DNA of 15,660 bases from AV133 sp035567015 (GTDB taxonomy: Bacteria > Verrucomicrobiota > Verrucomicrobiia > Chthoniobacterales > UBA10450), in the NCBI GenBank assembly GCA_035567015.1, contig DATMPQ010000066.1, forward strand, positions 1-15,660, given 5' to 3'. The translations under genes and the position numbers were made by a program. Positions 5,976 to 14,791 of the stretch are shown here, piece by piece. Position 1 is the stretch's first letter; each line of letters begins with the position of its first letter. Under the pieces are notes generated by a model. The model was not told where the DNA came from and searched no databases. It saw nothing but the letters and a program-made list of their open reading frames with translations.

Positions 5976-8441
5976 ATGATAAATTGTTTCCGTTTCGCGC
6001 TGCGGCAACTGGTGAAGAATCCGGCATTCACGGTTACCGCGCTCGCCACAGTTGCGATCTGTCTTGGCGCAAACCTCGCCATCTTTGCGGTGATCGATTC
6101 TGTTTTGTTGCGGCCGCTTCCGTTTCCGCAATCCGATCGGCTGGTGACGATTTTCAACACCTATCCGAAAGCCGGAATCGAGAATGCCGGTTCGTCGCTG
6201 ACCAATTACTACGAGCGGCGGGACAACATTCCGGCCTTCTCGAGCCTTTCCATCTTTCGTGACTTCAGCGAAGTCGTCGGCGAAACCGGTGCGGCCGAGC
6301 AGACAGAAATCATGCGCGTCTCGCCGGATTTTTTCGCGACGCTCGGTGTCAATCTCGCGATGGGTCGCACCTTCACCGAAGAGGAAGCTGAAATCGCGAA
6401 AGGCAAAGGCGCCGGAGTGGCCATCGTGAGCGACGCTTACTGGCGGCAACGTCTTAATTCAGACCCAAACGTCCTCGGCCGGGACATCCGCGTGAACACC
6501 ATGCCGAGAAAGATCGTCGGCGTGTTGCCTCCTGATTTTCGATTCCTTTCCTCGGAAGCGCGTCTCTTTCTGCCGATAAGATCCAGATTGGAGGAACGCA
6601 CGCCGCAGCAGCGCCATTCCGACGGCGGCGGCACGCACATGATCGCGCGATTGAAACCGGGCGCGACGATGGCCGAAGCGCAATCACAAATCGACGCGCA
6701 CAACGCCGCCGTCGAAGAAGACAATCCGGAAGCGAAGATGATGACCGAAGCGGGTTTCCGATCACTCGTTAGGCCATTGCATGCGGAGCACGTCCGCTCG
6801 ATTCGTCCAACCCTTTTGCTGATGCAGGCTGGCGTGTTTTTTCTTTTGCTCGTCGGAGCGGTTAATCTGGTCAACCTCCTTCTGATCCGCGCGAGTGGCC
6901 GCGCAAAAGAAATGGCGATCCGCCGATCGATGGGCGCGAGTCGCGCGCATGTTGTGAGACAGGTAATGATCGAAACTGTTCTCCTGACTTTCGTCGGCGG
7001 ATTGCTCGGGCTCGTTGTCGGAGCCTGGGGGATTCGGTTGCTCGAAGTTCTCGGCGCGGATCGTTTGCCGCTCGGCGCCCACATTGCGTTCGATGGCTGG
7101 CTCGCGTTGATCGGTCTCGTCGGCTCGGTGGTTCTTGGGGTGGTGATCGCGATGCCGATCGCCTGGTTCAACCTGAGCACTCATCTGGCGCATGCGCTCC
7201 AGTCGGAATCACGCGCCGGCACGATTAGTCGCGCCGCGCAACGGCTTCGCCACGGATTCATCGTCGCGCAAATTGCTCTGGCCTTCGTTCTGCTGGCTGG
7301 CGCCGCGCTCCTCGGGTTGAGCCTGAAAAAAGTGATGGCGGTTTCTCCCGGCTTCCGGGCCGATCACGTTCTCACCGGGGAAGTCACGGTGCCGTTTAGG
7401 TATAACGCCCGCCCTTTCCTCGACCGCTTGCTGGAAGCAATCGGTCAGCAACCCGGAGTCGCGGCAGCTGGAGCGATCACAAACGTACCCCTAAGCGGAG
7501 AGAACGGGAAGACCGCGGTCACACCGAAGGGTTACGTGCCTCCGGCGGGTCAATCATTGCAAGGCCATTATTCCTACCAAGTCACGGGCGATTACTTCAC
7601 CGCGCTCGGCATCCCTCTACACGAGGGTCGGTTTTTAACTTCGGCGGACTCTCATCGCGCGGACCGGGTCTGCGTGGTGGACGAAGATTTCGCCCGGCGC
7701 TACTGGCCTCGTGGCGGCGCGCTTGGTCAACGCGTATTTCCAAACACGCGCTCGGCGGAGGGGTTAAAGGTTCAAGGCAACGACTCCGACGACGCGAAAC
7801 TGTTCACCATTGTCGGTGTCGTCGGCGCGGTAAAACAAGCGGAGCTCACGGAACCGCACGGGCAGGGCGCGGTGTACCTGCCGTTCATGGATTCCGACGG
7901 CATCAACATCTTCGTCGTCACGCGAACGAGCCAGCGCCCGGAAGCGTTTGTTGAGACGCTGCGAAGACTGGTGCGCGCGACCAATTCGGACCTGGCGATC
8001 GATAACCTCCGCTCGATGGATACGCGGATCGCGGACAGCCTTATCGCACGTCGCTCGCCGGCCATGCTCGCGGGGATTTTCGCCGGCGTCGCTTTGCTCC
8101 TCGCGGCCATTGGAACATATGGCGTCTTGAGTTACGCCGTCGCGCAACGCCGGCGCGAGATCGGCATTCGCATGGCGCTCGGTGCTCAGAGGCATCAGAT
8201 CGGGACGCAATTCCTCTCGTTAGGCCTGCGGCTTCTCGCCGCGGGAACCATTCTCGGTTTGATCGGCGCGTGGCTGGCAGGAAGAGCGATGCAGAGCGTT
8301 CTCTTCGACGTGCCAACGCTGCACATCGCCATTCTTCTCGGCACCGCGTTTGTCATGACCGCCGTGTCATTGATTGCCTGCCTTATCCCGGCGCACCGCG
8401 CCAGCCGGGTCGATCCAATCGTCGCATTACGAACCGAATAA
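5976..8441 (+). CDS. ADOP-type ABC transporter permease (copy 2 of 4, divergent)
   Basis: The chain is 821 aa with the same double MacB_PCD/FtsX layout: TM1 about 17-40, FtsX unit 1 about 280-400 (coupling helix EMAIRRSMGASRAHV), and FtsX unit 2 about 695-815 (coupling helix EIGIRMALGAQRHQI). By eye it is the most divergent of the four. The TM1 signature reads ICLGANLAIFAVIDSVLLRPL instead of LGIGANTAIFSVVNAVLL, and the first periplasmic domain carries a Gly-rich SDGGGTHMIARL segment. Its start lies 9 bp after the stop of copy 1 with no Shine-Dalgarno site, which suggests translational re-initiation within one transcript. The C-terminus RVDPIVALRTE is identical to copy 1. It may carry a different substrate or pair with another copy. 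Confidence 0.94.
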   Translation: MINCFRFALRQLVKNPAFTVTALATVAICLGANLAIFAVIDSVLLRPLPFPQSDRLVTIFNTYPKAGIENAGSSLTNYYERRDNIPAFSSLSIFRDFSEVVGETGAAEQTEIMRVSPDFFATLGVNLAMGRTFTEEEAEIAKGKGAGVAIVSDAYWRQRLNSDPNVLGRDIRVNTMPRKIVGVLPPDFRFLSSEARLFLPIRSRLEERTPQQRHSDGGGTHMIARLKPGATMAEAQSQIDAHNAAVEEDNPEAKMMTEAGFRSLVRPLHAEHVRSIRPTLLLMQAGVFFLLLVGAVNLVNLLLIRASGRAKEMAIRRSMGASRAHVVRQVMIETVLLTFVGGLLGLVVGAWGIRLLEVLGADRLPLGAHIAFDGWLALIGLVGSVVLGVVIAMPIAWFNLSTHLAHALQSESRAGTISRAAQRLRHGFIVAQIALAFVLLAGAALLGLSLKKVMAVSPGFRADHVLTGEVTVPFRYNARPFLDRLLEAIGQQPGVAAAGAITNVPLSGENGKTAVTPKGYVPPAGQSLQGHYSYQVTGDYFTALGIPLHEGRFLTSADSHRADRVCVVDEDFARRYWPRGGALGQRVFPNTRSAEGLKVQGNDSDDAKLFTIVGVVGAVKQAELTEPHGQGAVYLPFMDSDGINIFVVTRTSQRPEAFVETLRRLVRATNSDLAIDNLRSMDTRIADSLIARRSPAMLAGIFAGVALLLAAIGTYGVLSYAVAQRRREIGIRMALGAQRHQIGTQFLSLGLRLLAAGTILGLIGAWLAGRAMQSVLFDVPTLHIAILLGTAFVMTAVSLIACLIPAHRASRVDPIVALRTE

Positions 8442-8450
8442 CAAAATCCT

Positions 8451-10871
8451 ATGAACCACCTTCGTTTTGCTTTTCGGCAGTTGATCAAAAATCCGGCGTT
8501 CTCGGCGGTCGCGATCGTTACGCTTGCACTCGGCATCGGCGCAAACACCGCAATCTTCAGCATCGTCAACGCGGTGTTGCTGCGTCCGCTGCCTTATCCG
8601 GATGCCGATCGCATCATGGTTCTCAACGAATCCTCCGGACCAGGCCAGGATTATTCTGTTGCTTTGCCTGATTACTTCGATTGGCGAAAAGACAACACTG
8701 TTTTCGAACATCTCGCTGCTACTCACAAGGAATCACGAAATCTTAGCGGCATTCCCGGTCGCGATCCGGAGCGCATTTCCTGCGCGTCAGTGACTCGCAA
8801 TTTTTTTGAAATTCTCGGATTGCCGCCGGAGATCGGCCGGACATTTGGCGAGGATGAAGATAAAGTCGGTGCTCCACCTGTCGTGGTGATCAGTGATCGT
8901 TTGTGGCGGCGCGTGTTTAATGCCGCCCCCAGCGTGCTCGGACGGTCCATCACTTTGCACGACCAGAATTACACCGTCATCGGGGTAATGCCGCCGCAGG
9001 TAACTTCGCCTCAGGACACAGATGTTTGGTTGTCGATGATGCGAAGGAGCAATAACCCGGTGTGGATGCAGCGATTCATCCACCCGATGATCTACGTCTG
9101 GGGAAAGCTCAAACCCGGCGTGACGCTTGAGCAAGCGCGAACGGAAATGAAAGGGATCGCGGCGCGTTTGGAGAAAACGTATCCCGACACCAACGGAAAC
9201 GAAACGGCCAAAGTCACGCCGTTGCTCGAGAATCTGGTTGGAAAATATCGGACCAATCTCGGATTGCTTTTGGGTGCAGTTGGGTTGGTGCTGCTGATTG
9301 CCTGCGCGAACCTGGCAAATCTGTTTGCCGCGCGAGGCGCTGCGCGTTCGAGAGAATTTGCGGTTCACGTCGCAGTTGGCGCAACTCGCGGAGAAATCGT
9401 CAAGAAGCTGTTAATTGAGAGTTTTTTGATCGCGCTTCTCGGCGGAGTGCTCGGCTTTTTCCTCGCGATTTGGGTGCGAGATGGCTTGATCGCTTTGAGT
9501 CCGGGAGACGTTTCGCGATTTCACCAAATTTCTTTCGATCTCCCGGTTCTCGGTTTCACGTTTTTGGTCGCCTCGCTGACGACTGTACTCTTCGGATTGT
9601 GGCCGGCGTGGCAGGCGTCGCACGCTGATGTGCAACTTGCCTTAAAGACCGGGTCCGCCGGAAGTGGCGATCCGCCTTCAGCCAGACGCGCGAGGGATTG
9701 GCTGGTAATCAGCGAGATTGCGCTCACGCTCACTTTGCTGGTCGCCGCTGGACTCGTCTTGAAGAGTTTTTCCAAGATGCAGGCGCTCCAACTCGGTTAC
9801 GAGCCGCGAAACCTGTTTAGCGTCCGCTTTGAGTTGCCTTGGAAAACTTATTCGAGTCGCGAAAAGATCGGCACTTTTACAAAGGCGCTGCTCGACAAAG
9901 TCACAACGCAGCCAGGCGTGCAGGGCGCGGGAATCGGCTCCAATTCCCCGTTAATGGGCGGCTGGCAAACCGGTTTCTGGCGCGAAGAGAAAGGGCGACC
10001 GCAGCCTTCAGATATGTTGAACTCCGATCTTGAGGTTGTTACCGGCGATTATTTTAAAACCTTCAAAGTGCCGTTGCTTCGCGGCCGGTTGTTCAACGAC
10101 CGCGACACAAAGGATTCGCCGCGCGTGATTATCATCGATCAGGCGATGGCCGACCAATATTTTCCTGGCGAGGATCCGATCGGCAAACGACTTGGTGTTG
10201 ATGCTGGCAATGACGACGAAGGCTGGGTGATGAGCGAAATTGTCGGCGTCGTGCCGCGCATGCGCTTTCACGCCATCGACGAGATGGCTCCATTGCCGGT
10301 GATCTATTGTTCAATGGCTCAGGTGCAACGAACCGGCCTCGGTCTCTTTGTTCGTTCGAACCTGAGCGTCGCATCGCTTAACAAATCGATTCGCGACACT
10401 GTCAGCTCGATCGATCCGTCGCAGCCCGTGTTCGACGCGCGGCCAATGTTCGATCGTGTCCACGAAACGTGGGGCAGCCAGCGCCTCCTCAGCTTTCTTT
10501 TCTCGTTCTTCGCCGGCCTCGCGCTGCTTCTCGCGACCATCGGTCTTTACGGCCTGCTCGCTTACACAACGCTCAAGCGCGTCCGCGAAATCGGTATCCG
10601 TCTCGCCCTTGGCGCCCAACCAGCCCAGATTCGCGCGCTCGTGCTTTCCCACGGAATGCAATTGCTTTTGATTGGTTCGGCGATTGGTCTGCTCAGCGCG
10701 TTCGCCCTGTCGCGCGCATTGCAGAGCGTCCTTTTCGAAGTCAAGGGAATCGATCCGAAAATTTATCTCGGAGTCGGCCTTCTTCTCTTTAGCGCAACTC
10801 TTTTGGCCTCATGGATTCCCGCGCGCCGCGCCTCGCGCGTCGATCCAATCATCGCCCTCCGATCGGAGTGA
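8451..10871 (+). CDS. ADOP-type ABC transporter permease (copy 3 of 4)
   Basis: This 806-aa double MacB_PCD/FtsX permease starts MNHLRFAFRQLIKNPAFSAV. TM1 has LGIGANTAIFSIVNAVLLRPL, nearly the same as copy 1. FtsX unit 1 is at about 270-390 and has an altered coupling helix, EFAVHVAVGATRGEI, where the usual IR/VR is VH. FtsX unit 2 is at about 680-800, with EIGIRLALGAQPAQI. It ends RVDPIIALRSE. The start lies 9 bp after the stop of copy 2 with no Shine-Dalgarno site. Its own 3' end contains GGAG, which serves as the ribosome binding site of copy 4. Periplasmic motifs such as YFPGEDPIGKRL are shared with copy 4. Confidence 0.95.
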   Translation: MNHLRFAFRQLIKNPAFSAVAIVTLALGIGANTAIFSIVNAVLLRPLPYPDADRIMVLNESSGPGQDYSVALPDYFDWRKDNTVFEHLAATHKESRNLSGIPGRDPERISCASVTRNFFEILGLPPEIGRTFGEDEDKVGAPPVVVISDRLWRRVFNAAPSVLGRSITLHDQNYTVIGVMPPQVTSPQDTDVWLSMMRRSNNPVWMQRFIHPMIYVWGKLKPGVTLEQARTEMKGIAARLEKTYPDTNGNETAKVTPLLENLVGKYRTNLGLLLGAVGLVLLIACANLANLFAARGAARSREFAVHVAVGATRGEIVKKLLIESFLIALLGGVLGFFLAIWVRDGLIALSPGDVSRFHQISFDLPVLGFTFLVASLTTVLFGLWPAWQASHADVQLALKTGSAGSGDPPSARRARDWLVISEIALTLTLLVAAGLVLKSFSKMQALQLGYEPRNLFSVRFELPWKTYSSREKIGTFTKALLDKVTTQPGVQGAGIGSNSPLMGGWQTGFWREEKGRPQPSDMLNSDLEVVTGDYFKTFKVPLLRGRLFNDRDTKDSPRVIIIDQAMADQYFPGEDPIGKRLGVDAGNDDEGWVMSEIVGVVPRMRFHAIDEMAPLPVIYCSMAQVQRTGLGLFVRSNLSVASLNKSIRDTVSSIDPSQPVFDARPMFDRVHETWGSQRLLSFLFSFFAGLALLLATIGLYGLLAYTTLKRVREIGIRLALGAQPAQIRALVLSHGMQLLLIGSAIGLLSAFALSRALQSVLFEVKGIDPKIYLGVGLLLFSATLLASWIPARRASRVDPIIALRSE
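10865..10868 (+). promoter_or_regulatory. Shine-Dalgarno site for ADOP copy 4
   Basis: GGAG lies within the last codons of copy 3, 6 nt before ATG 10875. It is the only strong Shine-Dalgarno site among the four permease starts and fits translational coupling across a 3-bp gap. Confidence 0.6.
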
Positions 10872-10874
10872 CTT

Positions 10875-13322
10875 ATGCAAAATCTTCGTTACGCATTTCG
10901 TGTTCTTGGTAAGCAGCCGCTCTTCACAGCCATTGTCGTTTTGACTTTTGCTCTCGGAATTGGCGCCAACACTGCCGTCTTTAGTGTGCTGAACGCGGTG
11001 CTGCTGCGGCCGCTCCCTTTCCACCAGCCGCAAAACCTCGTCGCGCTCGGTGAATACGATATCCGCGAGAAAGCCGATCCGGGAACGGAGGTCGAGTCAA
11101 TCTCGTACCTCGATTACGTCGATTGGCGCGCACAAAAGCAGGTTTTCGAGCGGGTCGCGGTTTACACTAATCAAGGCGTGAGCACGCTCACCGACGGAAC
11201 GGAGGCCACGCATGTTCAAGGTGAATCTGTTTCGGCCGATTTATTTGCGCTCCTCGGTATCCAACCGATCCTTGGCCGCGCATTTTTGCCGCGTGAAGAC
11301 GAACCTGGAAATCACGTTGTAATTTTGAGTCACGGGTTGTGGCAACGCCGATTCGGAGCTGATCGGAGCGTCATCGGGAAAGCAGTGACACTCAATGGCC
11401 AGCCGTTTCAGGTGATCGGCGTCATGCCGCCGCGGTTTGCCTTCCCGATCAGTTCGGTCCCGCCCGAACTTTGGACGTCGATGTCGATCTTGCGCGAGTC
11501 GAAAGATGGCTCGGCGCCACTGACTGAGCAGCGCGACAACGATTTTTTCCAATGTATCGCGCGATTGAATCCGAACGTCTCGATTCAACAGGCGCAGGCA
11601 AACATCGACACCGTCACTGCGGGGTGGCGCCGGCAATATCGGGACACGAAACTTTATACCGGCGCGAAAGTCGTGCCCGAGATCAGCGCGATGATCGGCA
11701 GCACGCACTCCGCGCTGCTCATGTTAGGCGCGATGGCGGGCTGCGTTCTGCTCGTCGCCTGCGTCAACGTCGCGAATCTATTGCTGGCGCGTTCGCTCTC
11801 GCGCAACCGGGAAATCAGCATTCGCGCTGCGCTCGGCGCCGGACGCTGGCACATTATTAGACAATTACTCGTCGAAAGCATTTTGCTCGGCGCGCTTGGC
11901 GGTTTCGCCGGATTGTTGATTGCCATCTGGGGAATCGACTCACTGAAAGCTTTTCTGCCGAGCATTCCGCGCATGGACGAAATTTCGCCCGATCCTCGCG
12001 TCCTCGCGTTCACCGGCCTCATCAGTCTCGGAGTCGGTATCGTTGCTGGTTTGCTTCCGGCGTGGCGAGCTTCGCATCCGAATCTCGCGACGTCGCTGAA
12101 TGAGGCTGCGCGTGGCTCAAGTGAAGGCGCCGCCGGCGGACGCACGCGCGCCGCGCTCGTCGTGATTGAGATTGTGCTGGCGCTCGTTCTCCTCGCGAGC
12201 GCGGGGTTGCTGGTCGAAAGTTTTCTGCGACTGCAAAAGGTTCCGGCCGGCTTCGATACGACCAACGTGATGACGGCGCGAGTCGCGCTGCCGGATTCAA
12301 ATTACGGCAAGCCGACGCAAGTGGCCGAATTTTACAAAAAACTCCTCGAGCGCGTCTCCACTCTGCCTGGCGTGCAATCGGCCGGGGCGGCTTGGTGGAT
12401 TCCGCTGAGCGGCAGCGAAATCAGTTTCAACTTCGATATCCAGGAACGTCCGATCCCGGCCGGTCAGCAACCCGTTGCCCAGGTGAACGTCGTCACCCCC
12501 GATTACTTCCAAGCTATGCGCGTCCCAATCCGGCGCGGGCGCGCATTCACTGATCGTGACGATCGAACTGCGCCGCAGGTCGCGATTGTGACCGAAGGTT
12601 TCGCGAAGCAGTTTTTTCCCGGCGAAGACCCAATCGGCAAACGCATCGTTCCGAATGGATCGGTCGATCCGGGAAAGCCCCCGGTGCGCGAGATTGTTGG
12701 CGTCGTCGCGGACATGCATTTGATCAGTCTACGTCTGCCGCCGAAACCGCAGATTTACGTTCCGCACCAACAATTCCCGATTGCGTCAATGTCGATCTTT
12801 GTTCGCTCGCGGCTCGATCCGAACTCGTTGACGGCCGCTTTGCGCGGAGCAGTCGGTGAAATCGACAAGGCCGTGCCGGTTTATCGGACGCAGACTTTGG
12901 CCGATTACATGTCCAAATCGATCGCTCAACCGCGGTTGAACGCGATGCTGGTCGGCCTGTTCGCGCTGATCGCGCTGCTCCTTGCCGCCGCCGGAATTTT
13001 CGGAGTGATGAGTTACTCGGTCACGCAACGCACCCAGGAAATTGGAATTCGTCTCGCCCTCGGCGCGCAACGTTACGATGTGCTGCGCCTCATCATTGTT
13101 CAGGGGATGCGCTTTGTCGGTGCCGGTCTTCTGCTTGGCTTGATCGGCGTTTTTGCCAGCACCCGTCTGCTCCAGAGCCTGCTTTTCGACATCGGCGCAA
13201 CCGATTTGCCAACTTTGCTCGGCGTCGCTGCGATTCTCAGTGGTGTGGCTTTGGTAGCCTGCTTGTTGCCAGCGCTCCGAGCGTCACGCGTCGATCCAGT
13301 TATCGCTTTGCGCGCGCAATAG
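10875..13322 (+). CDS. ADOP-type ABC transporter permease (copy 4 of 4)
   Basis: This 815-aa protein has the family layout: TM1 with LGIGANTAVFSVLNAVLLRPL, a periplasmic domain to about 275, FtsX unit 1 at about 280-400 (coupling helix EISIRAALGAGRWHI), a second periplasmic domain, and FtsX unit 2 at about 689-810 (coupling helix EIGIRLALGAQRYDV). It ends RVDPVIALRAQ. It is 3 bp after copy 3, with a GGAG ribosome binding site, and is the last of the tandem array. No obvious terminator follows, so read-through across 121 bp into the response regulator is likely. As with the other copies, energy must come from a separate ATPase that is not in this window. Confidence 0.95.
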   Translation: MQNLRYAFRVLGKQPLFTAIVVLTFALGIGANTAVFSVLNAVLLRPLPFHQPQNLVALGEYDIREKADPGTEVESISYLDYVDWRAQKQVFERVAVYTNQGVSTLTDGTEATHVQGESVSADLFALLGIQPILGRAFLPREDEPGNHVVILSHGLWQRRFGADRSVIGKAVTLNGQPFQVIGVMPPRFAFPISSVPPELWTSMSILRESKDGSAPLTEQRDNDFFQCIARLNPNVSIQQAQANIDTVTAGWRRQYRDTKLYTGAKVVPEISAMIGSTHSALLMLGAMAGCVLLVACVNVANLLLARSLSRNREISIRAALGAGRWHIIRQLLVESILLGALGGFAGLLIAIWGIDSLKAFLPSIPRMDEISPDPRVLAFTGLISLGVGIVAGLLPAWRASHPNLATSLNEAARGSSEGAAGGRTRAALVVIEIVLALVLLASAGLLVESFLRLQKVPAGFDTTNVMTARVALPDSNYGKPTQVAEFYKKLLERVSTLPGVQSAGAAWWIPLSGSEISFNFDIQERPIPAGQQPVAQVNVVTPDYFQAMRVPIRRGRAFTDRDDRTAPQVAIVTEGFAKQFFPGEDPIGKRIVPNGSVDPGKPPVREIVGVVADMHLISLRLPPKPQIYVPHQQFPIASMSIFVRSRLDPNSLTAALRGAVGEIDKAVPVYRTQTLADYMSKSIAQPRLNAMLVGLFALIALLLAAAGIFGVMSYSVTQRTQEIGIRLALGAQRYDVLRLIIVQGMRFVGAGLLLGLIGVFASTRLLQSLLFDIGATDLPTLLGVAAILSGVALVACLLPALRASRVDPVIALRAQ

Positions 13323-13411
13323 CTTTATTAGGAGCGCTCTACAAGACCTTGGTGTCGCATTGGTCATTTTCCGTAGCGAGTGATGGTGGATTTGGTTGTG
13401 ATCGGATTGAC

Positions 13412-13430
13412 ACCGCGGCGGAAACGCGGT
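13412..13430. repeat. short inverted repeat upstream of the response regulator
   Basis: ACCGCG (13412-13417) and CGCGGT (13425-13430) pair around a 7-nt loop just before the GAGAG ribosome binding site. It could be an operator, perhaps autoregulatory, or an RNA hairpin near the start codon. The rest of the 121-bp gap shows no sigma-54 promoter, only an 8-bp palindrome GAGCGCTC at 13332-13339. Confidence 0.3.
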
Positions 13431-13431
13431 T

Positions 13432-13436
13432 GAGAG
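13432..13436 (+). promoter_or_regulatory. ribosome binding site deciding the GTG start of the regulator
   Basis: GAGAG lies 7 nt before GTG 13444. The GTG places the conserved acidic pair of the receiver at residues 8-9, as expected for NtrC-type regulators, so the site and start support each other. Confidence 0.55.
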
Positions 13437-13443
13437 TTAGACG

Positions 13444-14790
13444 GTGACGAGAATTCTAATCGCGGACGATCAGCGCGACGTGCTCGAAGCGCTGCGCATT
13501 TTGCTGAAGGGCGAAGGTTATCAGACCGACGCAGTCACATCGCTCGCCGGCATCTTTAGCGCCCTGGGAAAAAAAGATTACGCGCTGCTGATGATGGACC
13601 TGAATTACACGCGCGACACCACCTCCGGGCAAGAAGGGCTCGAAGTCATTCCGAAAATCCAGGAGATTGACAATACGTTGCCGATCGTTGTCATGACGGC
13701 GTGGGCGACGATTAATCTCGCCGTTGAGGCCATGAAACGCGGCGCCCGCGATTTTGTGCCGAAACCCTGGGACAACGAGCGGTTGCTGGCAATTGTGCGC
13801 ACCCAAATCGAGCTGGCCGGCGCATTGCGCAAAGGCCGTAAACTCGAAGCCGCCAATCAACTTTTGCGCGGTGGCATGCCAAATCTCATCGCGGAAGCGC
13901 CGGCGATGCGCCCGGTGGTGGATATGATTCCACGGGTCGCGCCCTCGGACGCGAACATTTTGATCACCGGCGAAAATGGCACCGGGAAAGGATTGGTCGC
14001 ACAAGCGTTGCACGCGCTGTCGCCGAGAAATTCTCACAGCATGATCACGGTCAATATGGGAGGTCTTTCCGAAACGCTGTTCGAAAGCGAATTGTTCGGT
14101 CACGTGAAAGGAGCGTTCACCGACGCGAAGACAGATCGTGCCGGGCGCTTCGAACTAGCCGACGAAGGCACGCTCTTCATGGACGAGATTGCGAACATCC
14201 CGCTCAATCAACAGGCGAAATTGCTGCGTGTGATTGAGGCCGGCGAATTTGAACGAGTCGGTTCGTCCAAAACTTTGCGTGCAAATGTCCGGATCATTTC
14301 TGCCACGAACGCGAATCTGCATGATGAAGTCGCCGCTGGCCGCTTCCGGCAGGACTTGCTCTTTCGATTAAACACGATCGAGATCGCATTGCCGCCGCTG
14401 CGCGATCGGCGCGAAGACATCATGCCGCTAGCCAACTATTTTTTGCAGCAGCATGCGCGACGATACCGAAAAGAAATCACCGGGTTCGATGAGTCGGCGC
14501 GCGAGCGCCTCTTGCAACATTCTTTTCCTGGCAACGTGCGTGAACTCGATCACGTGATCGAGCGCGCCGTGTTGATGACGCAAGATCGACAAGTGAAAGC
14601 CCGCGATCTCGGCCTAACAAGCGCCGGCGGCGATTCGCGCAGTCTGGAGGAAATGAGCCTGGAAGAAGTCGAAGCATTTCTAATTAAAAAAGCGCTCGCG
14701 CGCAATGACGGCAATGCGCGCAAAGCAGCCGAAGCGCTTGGGTTAAGTCGCAGCGCATTCTATCGGCGGCTGCAACAATACGGTTTATGA
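13444..14790 (+). CDS. sigma-54-dependent response regulator, NtrC family
   Basis: This 448-aa protein has three modules. The receiver (1 to about 120) has acidic pocket Asp8/Asp9, phosphoacceptor Asp52, Thr85 and Lys107. The loop after Asp52 (LNYTRDTTSGQEGLE) is longer than the usual MPGxDG loop. The AAA+ sigma-54 interaction domain (about 150-380) shows Walker A GENGTGKG (176-183), the sigma-54 contact loop as GAFTDA instead of GAFTGA (223-228), Walker B TLFMDE (243-248) and FRQDLLFRLN with arginine-finger residues. The Fis-type HTH at the C-terminus (NARKAAEALGLSRSAFYRRL) binds DNA. Start is GTG with a GAGAG ribosome binding site. It lies 121 bp after the permeases and 73 bp before its probable kinase. 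The natural target is the sigma-54 promoter at 3199-3214, though this is inferred from context. Confidence 0.97.
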   Translation: MTRILIADDQRDVLEALRILLKGEGYQTDAVTSLAGIFSALGKKDYALLMMDLNYTRDTTSGQEGLEVIPKIQEIDNTLPIVVMTAWATINLAVEAMKRGARDFVPKPWDNERLLAIVRTQIELAGALRKGRKLEAANQLLRGGMPNLIAEAPAMRPVVDMIPRVAPSDANILITGENGTGKGLVAQALHALSPRNSHSMITVNMGGLSETLFESELFGHVKGAFTDAKTDRAGRFELADEGTLFMDEIANIPLNQQAKLLRVIEAGEFERVGSSKTLRANVRIISATNANLHDEVAAGRFRQDLLFRLNTIEIALPPLRDRREDIMPLANYFLQQHARRYRKEITGFDESARERLLQHSFPGNVRELDHVIERAVLMTQDRQVKARDLGLTSAGGDSRSLEEMSLEEVEAFLIKKALARNDGNARKAAEALGLSRSAFYRRLQQYGL

Positions 14791-14791
14791 A

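Noticed and set aside
5402..6262. Long plus-strand ORF of 286 aa across the junction of permease copies 1 and 2
   Set aside because: It overlaps two clear permease genes in another frame, is rich in Arg, Ser and Cys, and has no recognisable domain; it is a shadow frame of GC-rich coding DNA.
6437..7180. Antisense ORF of 247 aa opposite permease copy 2
   Set aside because: Its composition is typical of an antisense shadow, and the plus strand is a well-supported permease throughout.
13456..14103. Antisense ORF of 215 aa opposite the response regulator
   Set aside because: It is His/Arg/Gln-rich without a domain and lies opposite intact receiver and AAA+ motifs.
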